From positions 4,411,992 to 4,475,991 of the forward strand of contig NZ_CP041203.1 in the NCBI RefSeq assembly GCF_008033115.1: a stretch of DNA of 64,000 bases, in the 5' to 3' direction. Positions 16,672 to 25,039 of the stretch are shown piece by piece (the stretch's first letter is position 1; every line of letters begins with the position of its first letter). The stretch is from Cellulomonas sp. Y8 (GTDB taxonomy: Bacteria; Actinomycetota; Actinomycetes; Actinomycetales; Cellulomonadaceae). The translations under genes were made by a program, and so were the position numbers. The notes under the pieces were generated by a model, which made no database searches, was not told the DNA's origin, and saw only the letters and a program-made list of their open reading frames with translations.

Positions 16672-19600
16672 ATGCCTGACACCCTGACCCGCCTGCACCG
16701 GGACCGCACCGACCGCACCCGCACCGTCGACGCCGGCGGCGGCCTCGCCGTCCGGCTGACCCCCGCCGGCGACGTGGCCGGGCTCGCCGCGCCCGGCGAC
16801 CGCCTCGTGAACCAGTACCGGATCGGCGCGCACGACGCCGGGATCGCCGGGCCGTTCCTGCGCCGGACCGGTGCCGACGGGACGGTCGCGCACGTGCCGC
16901 TCACCGGCAGCCGGTCGGGCGCGTCCTGGCAGGCCGGCGAGGGCGCCGTGCGGTGGACCGGCGCGGGTCTCGGCGCGGCGTGGACCGTCGACCTGGTGCT
17001 CGACCCTGCCCGGACGGCGCTGGTGTGGCGGATCGCGCTCTCGCGCTCCGAGGACGGCGCCGAGGGCGCGACGTGGGACGTCGCGGCCACGCAGGACCTC
17101 TCGCTCGCGCCGGAGCAGGCCGCGTCGTCGTCCGAGCCGTACGTGTCGCAGTACGTGGCGCACCGGCTCGCGGAGTCCGCGGCGCTGGGCACGGTGGTCC
17201 TGTCCCGGCAGACGATGACCTCGGCCCCCGCGCTGCCGCTGTTCGCGCTCGCCCTCGCCGAGGGGTCGGTCGCGGCCGGGACGGACGGCTTCGACCTGTA
17301 CGGGCCGCCGGCGCGCGCGGGCGTCACCCCGGCGTTCCTGTCCGGCGCCCCGTGGCCCGACCGCGTCCGGCAGCACGAGATGGCGATGGCGGGGCTGCTC
17401 TCGCGGGCGTCGACGCTGGCCGAGCCGCTGGTCCTGCACGTCGTCGGCCGGTACTGGGACGACCGTCGCGGCGCCGTGCTGGACGCGCTGCCGGACGTCG
17501 AGGCCGAGGTGCCGGGCCTCGTGGCGCTGGCCGACGCGGCGGCCGCGGCCGGCCCCGGCGGCGCGCCGGTCGACTCCGTCGCCGCGCGCTCCCTGCTGGC
17601 CACCGCGCCGCTGCTCGGCGGCGCGCCGCTCACGGACGCGGAGCTGCTCGCGCTCGGCGGGGCCTCGGGCGACGCCCGGCACGTCGAGCGCGACGCCGAC
17701 GGCCGCCTGCTGTCGTGCTTCACCCCCGGCGGTGCCCACGTGGTCCGCGGCGAGAAGGACCTCGACCTGCTCCGCCCGCACGGCCACGTGCTGCTCGCCG
17801 GCGACTCGCTGAGCCCCGAGCGCGCCGTGCTGTCGACGACCGTCTTCGCCCACGGCGTGTTCGGCTCGCACACGGTCCTCGGCAACACGAGCTTCGACAC
17901 GCTCACCACCGTGCACCGGAACCACCTCAACCTGCTGCGGGCCAACGGTGTCCGGGTGCTGGTCGACGTCGACGGCGCGTGGCGCCTGCTCGGCGCCCCC
18001 TCGGCGTTCGTGCTCGACGTCGGGGAGGCGCGCTGGGTCTACGACCTGCCGGGCGTCCGGCTCGAGGTGCGGACGGTGGCGGACGCGTCGCGGGACGCGC
18101 TGCTGCTCGAGGTGGTCGCCTCGGCGCACGTCGACGTGCTCGTCACCACCGAGGTCGAGCTCGGCGGCGGCGCCTGGCAGGCCCGCGGCGAGGACGACGC
18201 GGTCGTGCTCGTCGCCGACGACGACACCGCCACCCGCCGGCACCACCCCCACCTCGCCTACGTGCTCGCGGCGACCCCGGGCGCGGAGATCGCCGGCGAC
18301 GACCCGCTCTACGCGGACGGTGCGCCGCGCGGGACCTCGGTGGTGACCGTGCGCCGCACCGCCGGCCCGGGCGCCGCGCTGCGGATCGCGACCACGGCCG
18401 ACCGGGACGGCGGGCAGGCCGCCGCGGACCTGGCCCGGGACGTCGTGGCGCGCGGGCTCGACGCCGCGCACGAGGCCGAGGGCCACCGCGCCACCCTCGC
18501 CCGGCTGACCCGCGGGCTGTCCGTGGCGGAGGACTCCCGGCTCGCCGAGCTGGAGACGCTGCTGCCGTGGTGGGCCAACGACGCGCGCGTGCACTACCTG
18601 GTGCCGCACGGGCTCGAGCAGTACCAGGGCGCCGCCTGGGGCACCCGCGACGTCTGCCAGGGGCCGTTCGAGCTGCTGCTCGCCGCGGGGCGCCTCGACG
18701 GCTGCCGCGACGTGGTGCTGCGGGTGCTCGGCTCGCAGGCCGTCGACGGCACGTTCCCGCAGTGGTTCATGTTCGACGCGTACGCCGAGATCCTCCAGGA
18801 GCACGCGCACGGCGACGTCGTGCACTGGCCGCTGTTCGCTCTCGGCCAGTACCTGCGGGCCTCGGGCGACGTGGACGTCCTGGACGCGCGGGTGCCGTTC
18901 CGCACCGGCGAGCCCGCGACGGTGGCGGACCACCTCGACGCGCTCGTCCGGCACCTGGAGACCGACCTGGTGCCCGGGACGTCGCTCCCCGCCTACGGCG
19001 ACGGCGACTGGGACGACACGCTCCAGCCCGCCCGCTCGGAGATGCGCGCGTCGATGGCCTCGACGTGGACGACCGCGCTGGCCGTCCAGACGCTGGAGCT
19101 CGCCGCCGAGCAGCTGCGCACCGCCCCCGCCGCGGCGGACCTGGTCACCCGGATGGACGCGCTCGCGGCCGCGATCACGGCGGACCTGCGGCGGCACATG
19201 CTGCCGGACGGGGTCGCGGCCGGGTTCGTCACGGTCGTGGACGGCGTGGCGACCCCGGTCATCCACCCGCGCGACACGTCCACCGGCCTGACCTACCGGC
19301 TCATCCCGATGACCCAGCTCGTGCTGGCCGGCGTGCTCGACCAGGACGAGGCCGACCGGCACGAGGCGATCGTCCGGGAGCACCTGCTGTTCCCCGACGG
19401 CGTGCGGCTGACGGACCGGCCGACCCGGTTCGCGGACGGCGAGACCGAGTCGTTCCGGCGCGCGGAGCAGGCGGCGTTCTTCGGGCGCGAGGTCGGCCTC
19501 ATGTACGCGCACGCGCACATCCGGTGGGCCGAGGCGCTGGCCGCGCTCGGACGGGCCGACGTCGCGGACGAGCTGCTCCGGCTGTCCCCGATCGGCATGC

Positions 19601-20076
19601 GCGAGCGGGTGCCCAGCGCCCTGCCCCGGCAGCGCACCTGCTACACCTCGTCGTCGGACGCCGCGTTCCCCGACCGGTACACCGCCGCGCGGGACTTCGA
19701 GCTGCTCCGCACCGGCGAGGTGCCCACGGCCGACGGCTGGCGGGTGTACTCCTCCGGCCCCGGGATCTACCTGCGGCAGGTGCTGCACGGGCTGCTCGTC
19801 CTGGACGAGCGCCGCGACGCGCTCGTCGTCGGCCCGACCCTGGCCGCGGAGGACGACGGGCTGGAGGTCGCGCTCGACCTGGCGGGCGCCCGGCGGACGG
19901 TGCGGTACCGGGTCGACCCGGCGGCGACGGCGGTGACGGTCCGCGTCGACGGGCGGGACGTCCCGACGACGCCCGTGGCGCACCCCTACCGGTGGGCCAG
20001 CGCCGCGCTCGACCTGGCTCTGCTGGACGGCGCGGCGGTCGTCGAGGTGACCACGCCGGCCGGCACCCGGCCGTGA
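16672..20076 (+). CDS. GH94 phosphorylase, probable 1,2-beta-oligoglucan phosphorylase
   Basis: A 1,134-residue cytoplasmic enzyme of the GH94 type. A beta-sandwich N-terminal half is followed by an (alpha/alpha)6 barrel. The barrel has the block HGLEQYQGAAWGTRDVCQGPF (residues 646-666), which I recall from 1,2-beta-oligoglucan phosphorylases such as Lin1839, and GDGDWDDTLQPA. In the latter, the Asp of the GDW(N/D)D motif (residues 778-782) is the expected general acid. Such enzymes use phosphate to release alpha-glucose 1-phosphate from beta-1,2-glucans. The length (about 1,100) fits that subgroup rather than cellobiose phosphorylase (about 820). The neighbours (importer, GH3 glucosidase, LacI) reproduce the Listeria system. 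Confidence is high for GH94, moderate for linkage. Confidence 0.85.
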   Translation: MPDTLTRLHRDRTDRTRTVDAGGGLAVRLTPAGDVAGLAAPGDRLVNQYRIGAHDAGIAGPFLRRTGADGTVAHVPLTGSRSGASWQAGEGAVRWTGAGLGAAWTVDLVLDPARTALVWRIALSRSEDGAEGATWDVAATQDLSLAPEQAASSSEPYVSQYVAHRLAESAALGTVVLSRQTMTSAPALPLFALALAEGSVAAGTDGFDLYGPPARAGVTPAFLSGAPWPDRVRQHEMAMAGLLSRASTLAEPLVLHVVGRYWDDRRGAVLDALPDVEAEVPGLVALADAAAAAGPGGAPVDSVAARSLLATAPLLGGAPLTDAELLALGGASGDARHVERDADGRLLSCFTPGGAHVVRGEKDLDLLRPHGHVLLAGDSLSPERAVLSTTVFAHGVFGSHTVLGNTSFDTLTTVHRNHLNLLRANGVRVLVDVDGAWRLLGAPSAFVLDVGEARWVYDLPGVRLEVRTVADASRDALLLEVVASAHVDVLVTTEVELGGGAWQARGEDDAVVLVADDDTATRRHHPHLAYVLAATPGAEIAGDDPLYADGAPRGTSVVTVRRTAGPGAALRIATTADRDGGQAAADLARDVVARGLDAAHEAEGHRATLARLTRGLSVAEDSRLAELETLLPWWANDARVHYLVPHGLEQYQGAAWGTRDVCQGPFELLLAAGRLDGCRDVVLRVLGSQAVDGTFPQWFMFDAYAEILQEHAHGDVVHWPLFALGQYLRASGDVDVLDARVPFRTGEPATVADHLDALVRHLETDLVPGTSLPAYGDGDWDDTLQPARSEMRASMASTWTTALAVQTLELAAEQLRTAPAAADLVTRMDALAAAITADLRRHMLPDGVAAGFVTVVDGVATPVIHPRDTSTGLTYRLIPMTQLVLAGVLDQDEADRHEAIVREHLLFPDGVRLTDRPTRFADGETESFRRAEQAAFFGREVGLMYAHAHIRWAEALAALGRADVADELLRLSPIGMRERVPSALPRQRTCYTSSSDAAFPDRYTAARDFELLRTGEVPTADGWRVYSSGPGIYLRQVLHGLLVLDERRDALVVGPTLAAEDDGLEVALDLAGARRTVRYRVDPAATAVTVRVDGRDVPTTPVAHPYRWASAALDLALLDGAAVVEVTTPAGTRP

Positions 20077-20888
20077 CGGCCGCACTGCGCGTCGGCACGT
20101 ACAACCTGTGGGTCGCGCACTGGCCGGCCACCCGGACGTACGACCGCGCGCCGCTGGTCCGCGCCGCGCTGGACCACGTCGACGTCCTCGGCACCCAGGA
20201 GGGCACCACCGCCCACCTCGCGGCGCTGACGGACGGCACGGGGTTCGCCGCCGTCGGGCGGTCGCGGGACGGCGGGACCACCGGGGAGCACTCGGCGGTC
20301 CTCTACCGGACCGCCCGCCTGGCGGTGCTGGCGACGGGGGACTTCTGGCTCTCCCCCACGCCCGAGGTGCCCAGCACCGGCTGGGACGCGCGAGGTACCG
20401 CCGGCTGTGCACCTGGGCCCGGTTCCGGGACCTGACGACCGGGGCGACGTTCGCGCTGCTCAACGCCCACCTCGACCACGAGGGGGCGCGGGCCCGGGTC
20501 GAGTCCGCTCGGCTGCTGCTCGCCCGGGCCGCCGCCGTCGCGGAGGGCGGGCCGGTCGTGCTCACCGGCGACCTCAACGCGGAGCCGGGCTCGGAGCCGC
20601 TGCGGGTGCTGCTGGGCGGGGGCTCCTCCGCGCCGGCCCCGGCCCTGCTGGACGCCCGCGCGGCGAGCGCGACGCCGCCCGCGGGCCCGCCGACCACGTT
20701 CACCCAGCCTGCTCGACCCGGACGCGCCGGTCCCGGGGGACGCACCCCGGCAGCGGATCGACCACGTCCTGGTGAGCCCCGACGTGGCGGTCCAGTCGTA
20801 CGCGGTCCTCGACGCCCGCCCGGGCGGTCGCCACCCGTCGGACCACGACCCGGTCGTGGCGACCCTCCGCCTCCCGCGCCCGGCCTGA
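20073..20888 (+). pseudogene. Endonuclease/exonuclease/phosphatase (EEP) family protein with two compensating indels
   Basis: The GTG overlaps the GH94 stop. Read across three segments the product is a normal ~271-residue EEP protein. The catalytic blocks are VGTYNLWV and LGTQEGTTAHL, then NAHLDHEG and TGDLNAEPGS in the second frame, and RIDHVLVS and HPSDHDPVVATL back in the first. A base is missing near 20395 (between GG and TAC) and one is extra near 20708 (CCTG), so the total length is a multiple of three. All three parts keep GC-ending codons. Two opposite, family-preserving indels argue for assembly error over decay. As last gene of the beta-1,2-glucan operon it might be a phosphatase or nuclease; its contribution is unknown. 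Confidence 0.65.
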
Positions 20889-20955
20889 CGACCGGCCCCG
20901 GCCGGCCCCGACCCACCGCCCGCGCGCCGGACCGGGACCCACCCGCAGGACCGGC

Positions 20956-21008
20956 AGTGGAACGTGGTGACCGACACGCCGACGGCGTGTCGGTCACCAC
21001 GTTCCACT
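20956..21008. terminator. Near-perfect 53-nt palindrome between convergent genes
   Basis: Two 25-nt arms (20956-20980 and 20984-21008) are exact reverse complements around a 3-nt GAC loop. The stem is unusually long and has no T-tract. It lies 67 bp after the EEP gene and before the converging MerR gene, so a bidirectional terminator is the simplest reading. Arms of this length could also be a folded repeat or a protein-binding site. Confidence 0.6.
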
Positions 21009-21056
21009 CTCGCGGTGCGGCCCGGCCGGGAACGGTGCAGCCCACCCCGCGACGCA

Positions 21057-21091
21057 GGACGGCCCGGACCCCCGTGGGGCCCGGGCCGTCC
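21057..21091 (-). terminator. Stem-loop downstream of the MerR gene
   Basis: GGACGGCCCGG and CCGGGCCGTCC form an 11-bp stem that continues inward as CCCC/GGGG after one mismatch. It begins 19 bp beyond the stop of the minus-strand MerR gene, as expected for an intrinsic actinobacterial terminator without a clear U-run. Confidence 0.6.
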
Positions 21092-21109
21092 CGGTGTCGT
21101 GCGTGGGGC

Positions 21110-21694
<585 letters not shown>

Positions 21695-21769
21695 GGGGTC
21701 CTCCACTCGTCGCGCCCGCGCGCCGGGGCGGCGTGTCGGGAGATGCAGTGCTGTGCTGTTCTGGGTGCA

Positions 21770-21798
21770 ACGCTAGGGCCGCCGCCGGGGGCGGTCAA
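21770..21798 (-). promoter_or_regulatory. Promoter of the Rv1830-like MerR gene
   Basis: On the minus strand, TTGACC (21798-21793) and TAGCGT (21775-21770) are separated by 17 bp. This is close to the sigma-A consensus and lies about 75 bp before the chosen GTG. It separates the MerR gene from the DUF151 gene upstream. Confidence 0.7.
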
Positions 21799-21843
21799 CG
21801 ACCGCCACGCCCGCAGCTCTCGGCGTGTCGCACACGGCGTGTC

Positions 21844-22410
21844 TTACCCTCCACCTGAGGTTGAACCTCGGTCCTTGCCGCCGGGCTCGCCGCGCTCGAA
21901 GTCGTCGGGCGAGACGTGGTCCAGGAACTCCCGGAACTGCGCCACCTGCTCGTCCGGGGTGGTGCTCGCGGCGGCCTCGTCCGCCTCCTCCGGGGACACC
22001 GGCGCGGCCTCCACGCCGACCTCGGCGAGCACGTCGGTCGCGCAGAGCACCGGGCAGCCCACCCGCACCGCCAGCGCGATCGCGTCCGAGGCGCGGGCGT
22101 CGACCCGGACCCGCCGCTCCCCCAGCACCAGCGCCGCGTGGAACACACCGCCGACCAGCTCGGTGATCTCCACCTGCACCACGCGGGTGTCGAGGGCGAT
22201 GAGGACGTCCCGGAGCAGGTCGTGCGTCATCGGCCGCGGCGGGACCACCCCGGCCTGCGCGGTCGCGATCGCACCCGCCTCGGTCGGACCGATCGCGATG
22301 GGCACGATCAGCTCCCCCACGGGCTCGAGCAGCAGCACGACGAGCTCGTCGTCGCCCGGGTGACGACGCACGCCGAGCACCTCGAGCTGGACCAGGTCGT
22401 CCTCGTGCAT
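21844..22410 (-). CDS. Bifunctional nuclease family protein (DUF151)
   Basis: A 188-residue DUF151 protein (Rv1829-like). It starts MHEDDLVQLEVLGVRRHPGDDELVVLLLEP. The family core follows: IAIGPTEAGAIA, RPMTHDLLRDVLIALDTRVVQVEI, and RVRVDARASDAIALAVRVGCPV. The last 50 residues are an acidic, low-complexity tail. Distant plant homologues have nuclease activity; the bacterial role is not settled. The ATG lies 6 nt after TAGCGT (22417-22422, minus strand) with no ribosome-binding site, so this gene is probably transcribed as a leaderless mRNA independent of ftsR. Confidence 0.9.
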   Translation of the reverse strand: MHEDDLVQLEVLGVRRHPGDDELVVLLLEPVGELIVPIAIGPTEAGAIATAQAGVVPPRPMTHDLLRDVLIALDTRVVQVEITELVGGVFHAALVLGERRVRVDARASDAIALAVRVGCPVLCATDVLAEVGVEAAPVSPEEADEAAASTTPDEQVAQFREFLDHVSPDDFERGEPGGKDRGSTSGGG

Positions 22411-22416
22411 GCGTCC

Positions 22417-22422
22417 ACGCTA
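22417..22422 (-). promoter_or_regulatory. -10 element of a leaderless DUF151 transcript
   Basis: TAGCGT on the minus strand ends 6 nt before the ATG, so transcription should begin at or next to the start codon. No convincing -35 hexamer is visible, as is common for this promoter class. Confidence 0.5.
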
Positions 22423-22466
22423 CGACGCGCCGTCGGAGAGCGCACCGGGCGCGCGGGCCGGCCGGC

Positions 22467-23276
22467 TCAGGGAGCCAGGTCGGCGACGCCCGCGCGCACC
22501 AGCGCGGTGTTCAGGCGGGCGCAGAGCTCGCCGACCTCGGCGGCCACCGTGCTCGCGCGACCCCGCGCCGACGCCGACGTCTGCCCGCGCCAGGGGGCGA
22601 CCACCGCCTCGACCATGTCCAGCTGCCGGTCGGCCGCGCTGCGGAACGCGCGCAGGTGCCGGGCCTCCAGGCCGTGCTCGGCGAGCGCGGCGGCGGCGAG
22701 AACGACCTCCTTGGCCCACGCGTCCAGGTGGCCGGACGCCGACGGACGCAGGACGCCGGCCTGGACCAGGTCGGCGACCAGCTGCTCCTCCACCCCCGCC
22801 TCCCGGGCCAGGGCGACGGTGGTGTACCGCGCGTCGGCGGCGCCCGAGCGCGGCACGCCGTCCTCGGTCACCACGAGCGAGACCGGCTCGGACTCGTCGC
22901 CGGCGTCGAGCGCGGCCAGCCGCTCGCCGATCACCTTGAGCGGCACGTAGCGGTCCCGCTGCTCGCGCAGCACGTACCGCAGCCGCTCGAGGTCCGCCGG
23001 GCTGTACTGCCGGTAGCCGGCGGGCGTGCGCACCGGCTCGACCAGGCCCTGCTCCTCGAGGAACCGGAGCTTGGAGTTGGTGACGGCCGGGAACTCGATC
23101 CGCAGCGCGGCGAGCACGTCCGAGATCCGCATGCTCGCCTCGCGCGACAGCCCGCGGGGCCAGGGACCGGGCGCGTCGCCCTGCCGGGGCGCCTCGTCGG
23201 GCGCGGCCGGGCGCGCGGCTGCGCCGGCGGCGTCCTGGCCCGCGTCCGCGTGCCGGGCGGACCGGGCGGGGCTCAC
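22467..23276 (-). CDS. ftsR: MerR-like cell-division regulator FtsR (Rv1828-like)
   Basis: A 269-residue regulator with a disordered Ala/Pro-rich N-terminus of about 48 residues. A MerR-type winged HTH follows (MRISDVLAALRIEFPAVTNSKLRFLEEQGLVEP, then GYRQYSPADLERLRYVLREQ), and then a second helical domain (VALAREAGVEEQLVADLVQAGVLRP) typical of this two-HTH family. Corynebacterium FtsR activates ftsZ and mycobacterial Rv1828 is its orthologue. The GTG overlaps the garA stop (GTGA), so the two genes are coupled. The assignment rests on this synteny plus the sequence. Confidence 0.88.
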   Translation of the reverse strand: MSPARSARHADAGQDAAGAAARPAAPDEAPRQGDAPGPWPRGLSREASMRISDVLAALRIEFPAVTNSKLRFLEEQGLVEPVRTPAGYRQYSPADLERLRYVLREQRDRYVPLKVIGERLAALDAGDESEPVSLVVTEDGVPRSGAADARYTTVALAREAGVEEQLVADLVQAGVLRPSASGHLDAWAKEVVLAAAALAEHGLEARHLRAFRSAADRQLDMVEAVVAPWRGQTSASARGRASTVAAEVGELCARLNTALVRAGVADLAP

Positions 23277-23788
23277 TGCGCGGGGCCGGCGGGCTGGGCG
23301 CCGGGCCGCGCCGCGGGGCTCGGGTGGAAGGTCATCCGGAACTTGCCGATCTGCACCTCGTCGCCGGCGCGGAGCACCGCGGAGTCGATCCGCTCCCGGT
23401 TCACGTACGTGCCGTTGAGCGAGCCGACGTCGCGGACGACGAAGTCGTCGAGCTCGCGCACGAACTCGGCGTGCTTGCGGGACACGGTGACGTCGTCGAG
23501 GAAGATGTCCGCGTTCGGGCTGCGGCCCGCGACCGTGCGCTCGGCGTCCAGCAGGAACCGCGCGCCCGAGCTCGGGCCGCGCTGCATGACGAGCAGCGCC
23601 GACGTGCGCGGCAGCGCCTGGACCGCCGCCGCCTGCTCCGCGGTGAGGCCGACGGGGCCCGTCGGCTCGACGTCGATCGCGCCCAGCGAGCCGAAGCTGA
23701 TCGTGGTGTCGGGAGCCGCCGAGATGGGCGCCCCGTCGGGCGCGGCCGGACGCGGCTCGCCGCCCGGCACCTGCTGCTCGTCGCTCAT
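23273..23788 (-). CDS. garA: FHA-domain metabolic regulator GarA/OdhI
   Basis: A 171-residue protein with a phosphorylatable N-terminal segment (PDTTISF, Thr28-Thr29, at the place of the ETTSV motif) and a C-terminal forkhead-associated domain. The phosphothreonine-binding residues are visible in AGRSPNADIFLDD, TVSRKHAEF and GSLNGTYVN. GarA/OdhI binds 2-oxoglutarate dehydrogenase and glutamate dehydrogenase when unphosphorylated. Phosphorylation by Pkn kinases makes the FHA domain bind its own tail and switches it off. The ATG follows GGGAGGG. The first Thr context is DTT rather than ETT, a conservative change. Confidence 0.92.
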   Translation of the reverse strand: MSDEQQVPGGEPRPAAPDGAPISAAPDTTISFGSLGAIDVEPTGPVGLTAEQAAAVQALPRTSALLVMQRGPSSGARFLLDAERTVAGRSPNADIFLDDVTVSRKHAEFVRELDDFVVRDVGSLNGTYVNRERIDSAVLRAGDEVQIGKFRMTFHPSPAARPGAQPAGPAQ

Positions 23789-23908
23789 GACACCCTCCCA
23801 GACCTGCTGACGCGCGCCCCCGACCTGCACCGGGGTCCCCGACAGCCTAAGCGCCCGGAGGACCTGAGCACACCCCGCCGACCGGGTGTTGCGCGCACCG
23901 GGGTGGTG

Positions 23909-24709
23909 TCACCCGCCGCCGGACGTCTCGGGCTCGGCGTACTGCGGGTCCGGCACGTCCCGGGTCGCCGTGACCTCGACGTGGTCCTCGGTCGACACCG
24001 TCGCGGTGCCGCCGTCGATCTGCACCTTGGCGACCGCGCCGCCGGGGATCGCGAGGGCGGTCGACATCGTGCCGGGGTCGCCGATCGCGACCCACCGGTA
24101 CGGCGGCGCGACCGGCTTCCCGTCGACCTCGATCCCGTCGTCCGTCCCGAGCACGTAGGACGACGCGGTCAGGCGCTGGTCGTTCAGCTGGACCGCCTCG
24201 GCGCCGGAGTTGCGCAGCTCCTCGAGCAGGTTCAGCAGCGTCAGCGCGGACACCGACCGGGTCGGGTCGGACACCGTCACCGTGATCCCGGGCCCCTCGG
24301 CCGGCAGCCTGCCCGACAGGATGCCCTGCGCCGCCGCGCTGCGGGTCGCCGCCTCGAGCGCCGCCTCGCGACTCGAGCCCGCGGACTGCAGCTCGGTGCG
24401 GGTGCGCTCGAGCTCGGCCACCTGCTGCTGGAGGTCGTCGGCCTGGCGCGTGGTCTGGTCGAGCAGCGACACCAGCTCGGACTCCCGCATGACCGTGAGG
24501 CTCTCGGTGTCGGTCTGGCGCACCTGCACGGCGATCGCGAAGCCGAGCAGCACGCACAGGACGCCGGTGAGGGCCTGGGCGCGGGTGGCCCGGGGACGCA
24601 GCGCCCGGCCGAGCGCGCGCCAGCCGCGCACGGGTCGGGGCCCGGGCGCGGCGCCGGGCTCGGGCTGGGCGGGCTGGTCGGGCCGCACGGGTTCCTCGGG
24701 CACGGTCAC
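23909..24709 (-). CDS. DUF881 membrane-anchored protein (Rv1825-like)
   Basis: A 266-residue protein. It has a proline-rich cytoplasmic N-terminus and one transmembrane helix (ALTGVLCVLLGFAIAVQV). A coiled coil follows (LLDQTTRQADDLQQQVAELERTRTEL), then the extracytoplasmic DUF881 domain with GPGITVTVSDPTR and LNLLEELRNSGAEAVQLNDQRL. The GTG start overlaps the stop of the small basic protein gene. DUF881 proteins are conserved beside SbP in Gram-positive division/wall loci; the mechanism is unknown. Its stop is about 120 bp upstream of the garA ATG, with no gene between them. Confidence 0.9.
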   Translation of the reverse strand: MTVPEEPVRPDQPAQPEPGAAPGPRPVRGWRALGRALRPRATRAQALTGVLCVLLGFAIAVQVRQTDTESLTVMRESELVSLLDQTTRQADDLQQQVAELERTRTELQSAGSSREAALEAATRSAAAQGILSGRLPAEGPGITVTVSDPTRSVSALTLLNLLEELRNSGAEAVQLNDQRLTASSYVLGTDDGIEVDGKPVAPPYRWVAIGDPGTMSTALAIPGGAVAKVQIDGGTATVSTEDHVEVTATRDVPDPQYAEPETSGGG

Positions 24710-25038
24710 GCCTTGAACAGGTGCCGCCGGATCGCGGCCACGTTGGAGAAGATCCGGATGCCGAGCACGACCACGACGCCGGTCGACAGCTGCGAGCCGA
24801 CGCCGAGCTGGTCGCCCAGGAACACGATCAGCGCGGCCACGACGACGTTCGACAGGAACGACACCAGGAACACCCGGTCGTCGAACAGCCCGTCGAGGAC
24901 CGCCCGGAACCCGCCGAACAGAGCGTCGAGCGCCGCCACCACCGCGATCGGCAGGTAGGGCTGCAGCGCCGCCGGCACCGTGGGTTCGAGCACCAGGCCC
25001 GCCACCACGCCGACGATCAGGCCGATCACCGCGATCAA
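24706..25038 (-). CDS. Small basic family protein (DUF1290)
   Basis: A 110-residue membrane protein with three hydrophobic segments (VIGLIVGVVAGLVLEP; YLPIAVVAALDALFGGFRAVLDGLF; FLSNVVVAALIVFLGDQLGVG) and a basic end (RRHLFKA). The DALFGGFRA segment is diagnostic of Sbp/DUF1290. The start is TTG, one base after the upstream TGA, with AGGGGG in the preceding gene as ribosome-binding site. Sandwiched between two DUF881 genes as in Rv1823-1825, it probably forms a membrane complex with them. Confidence 0.92.
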   Translation of the reverse strand: MIAVIGLIVGVVAGLVLEPTVPAALQPYLPIAVVAALDALFGGFRAVLDGLFDDRVFLVSFLSNVVVAALIVFLGDQLGVGSQLSTGVVVVLGIRIFSNVAAIRRHLFKA

Positions 25039-25039
25039 C

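Noticed and set aside
15670..21045. A 1,791-codon minus-strand open frame opposite the GH94 gene.
   Set aside because: Antisense shadow of an exceptionally GC-rich coding sequence; it has no domain signature and no coding bias.
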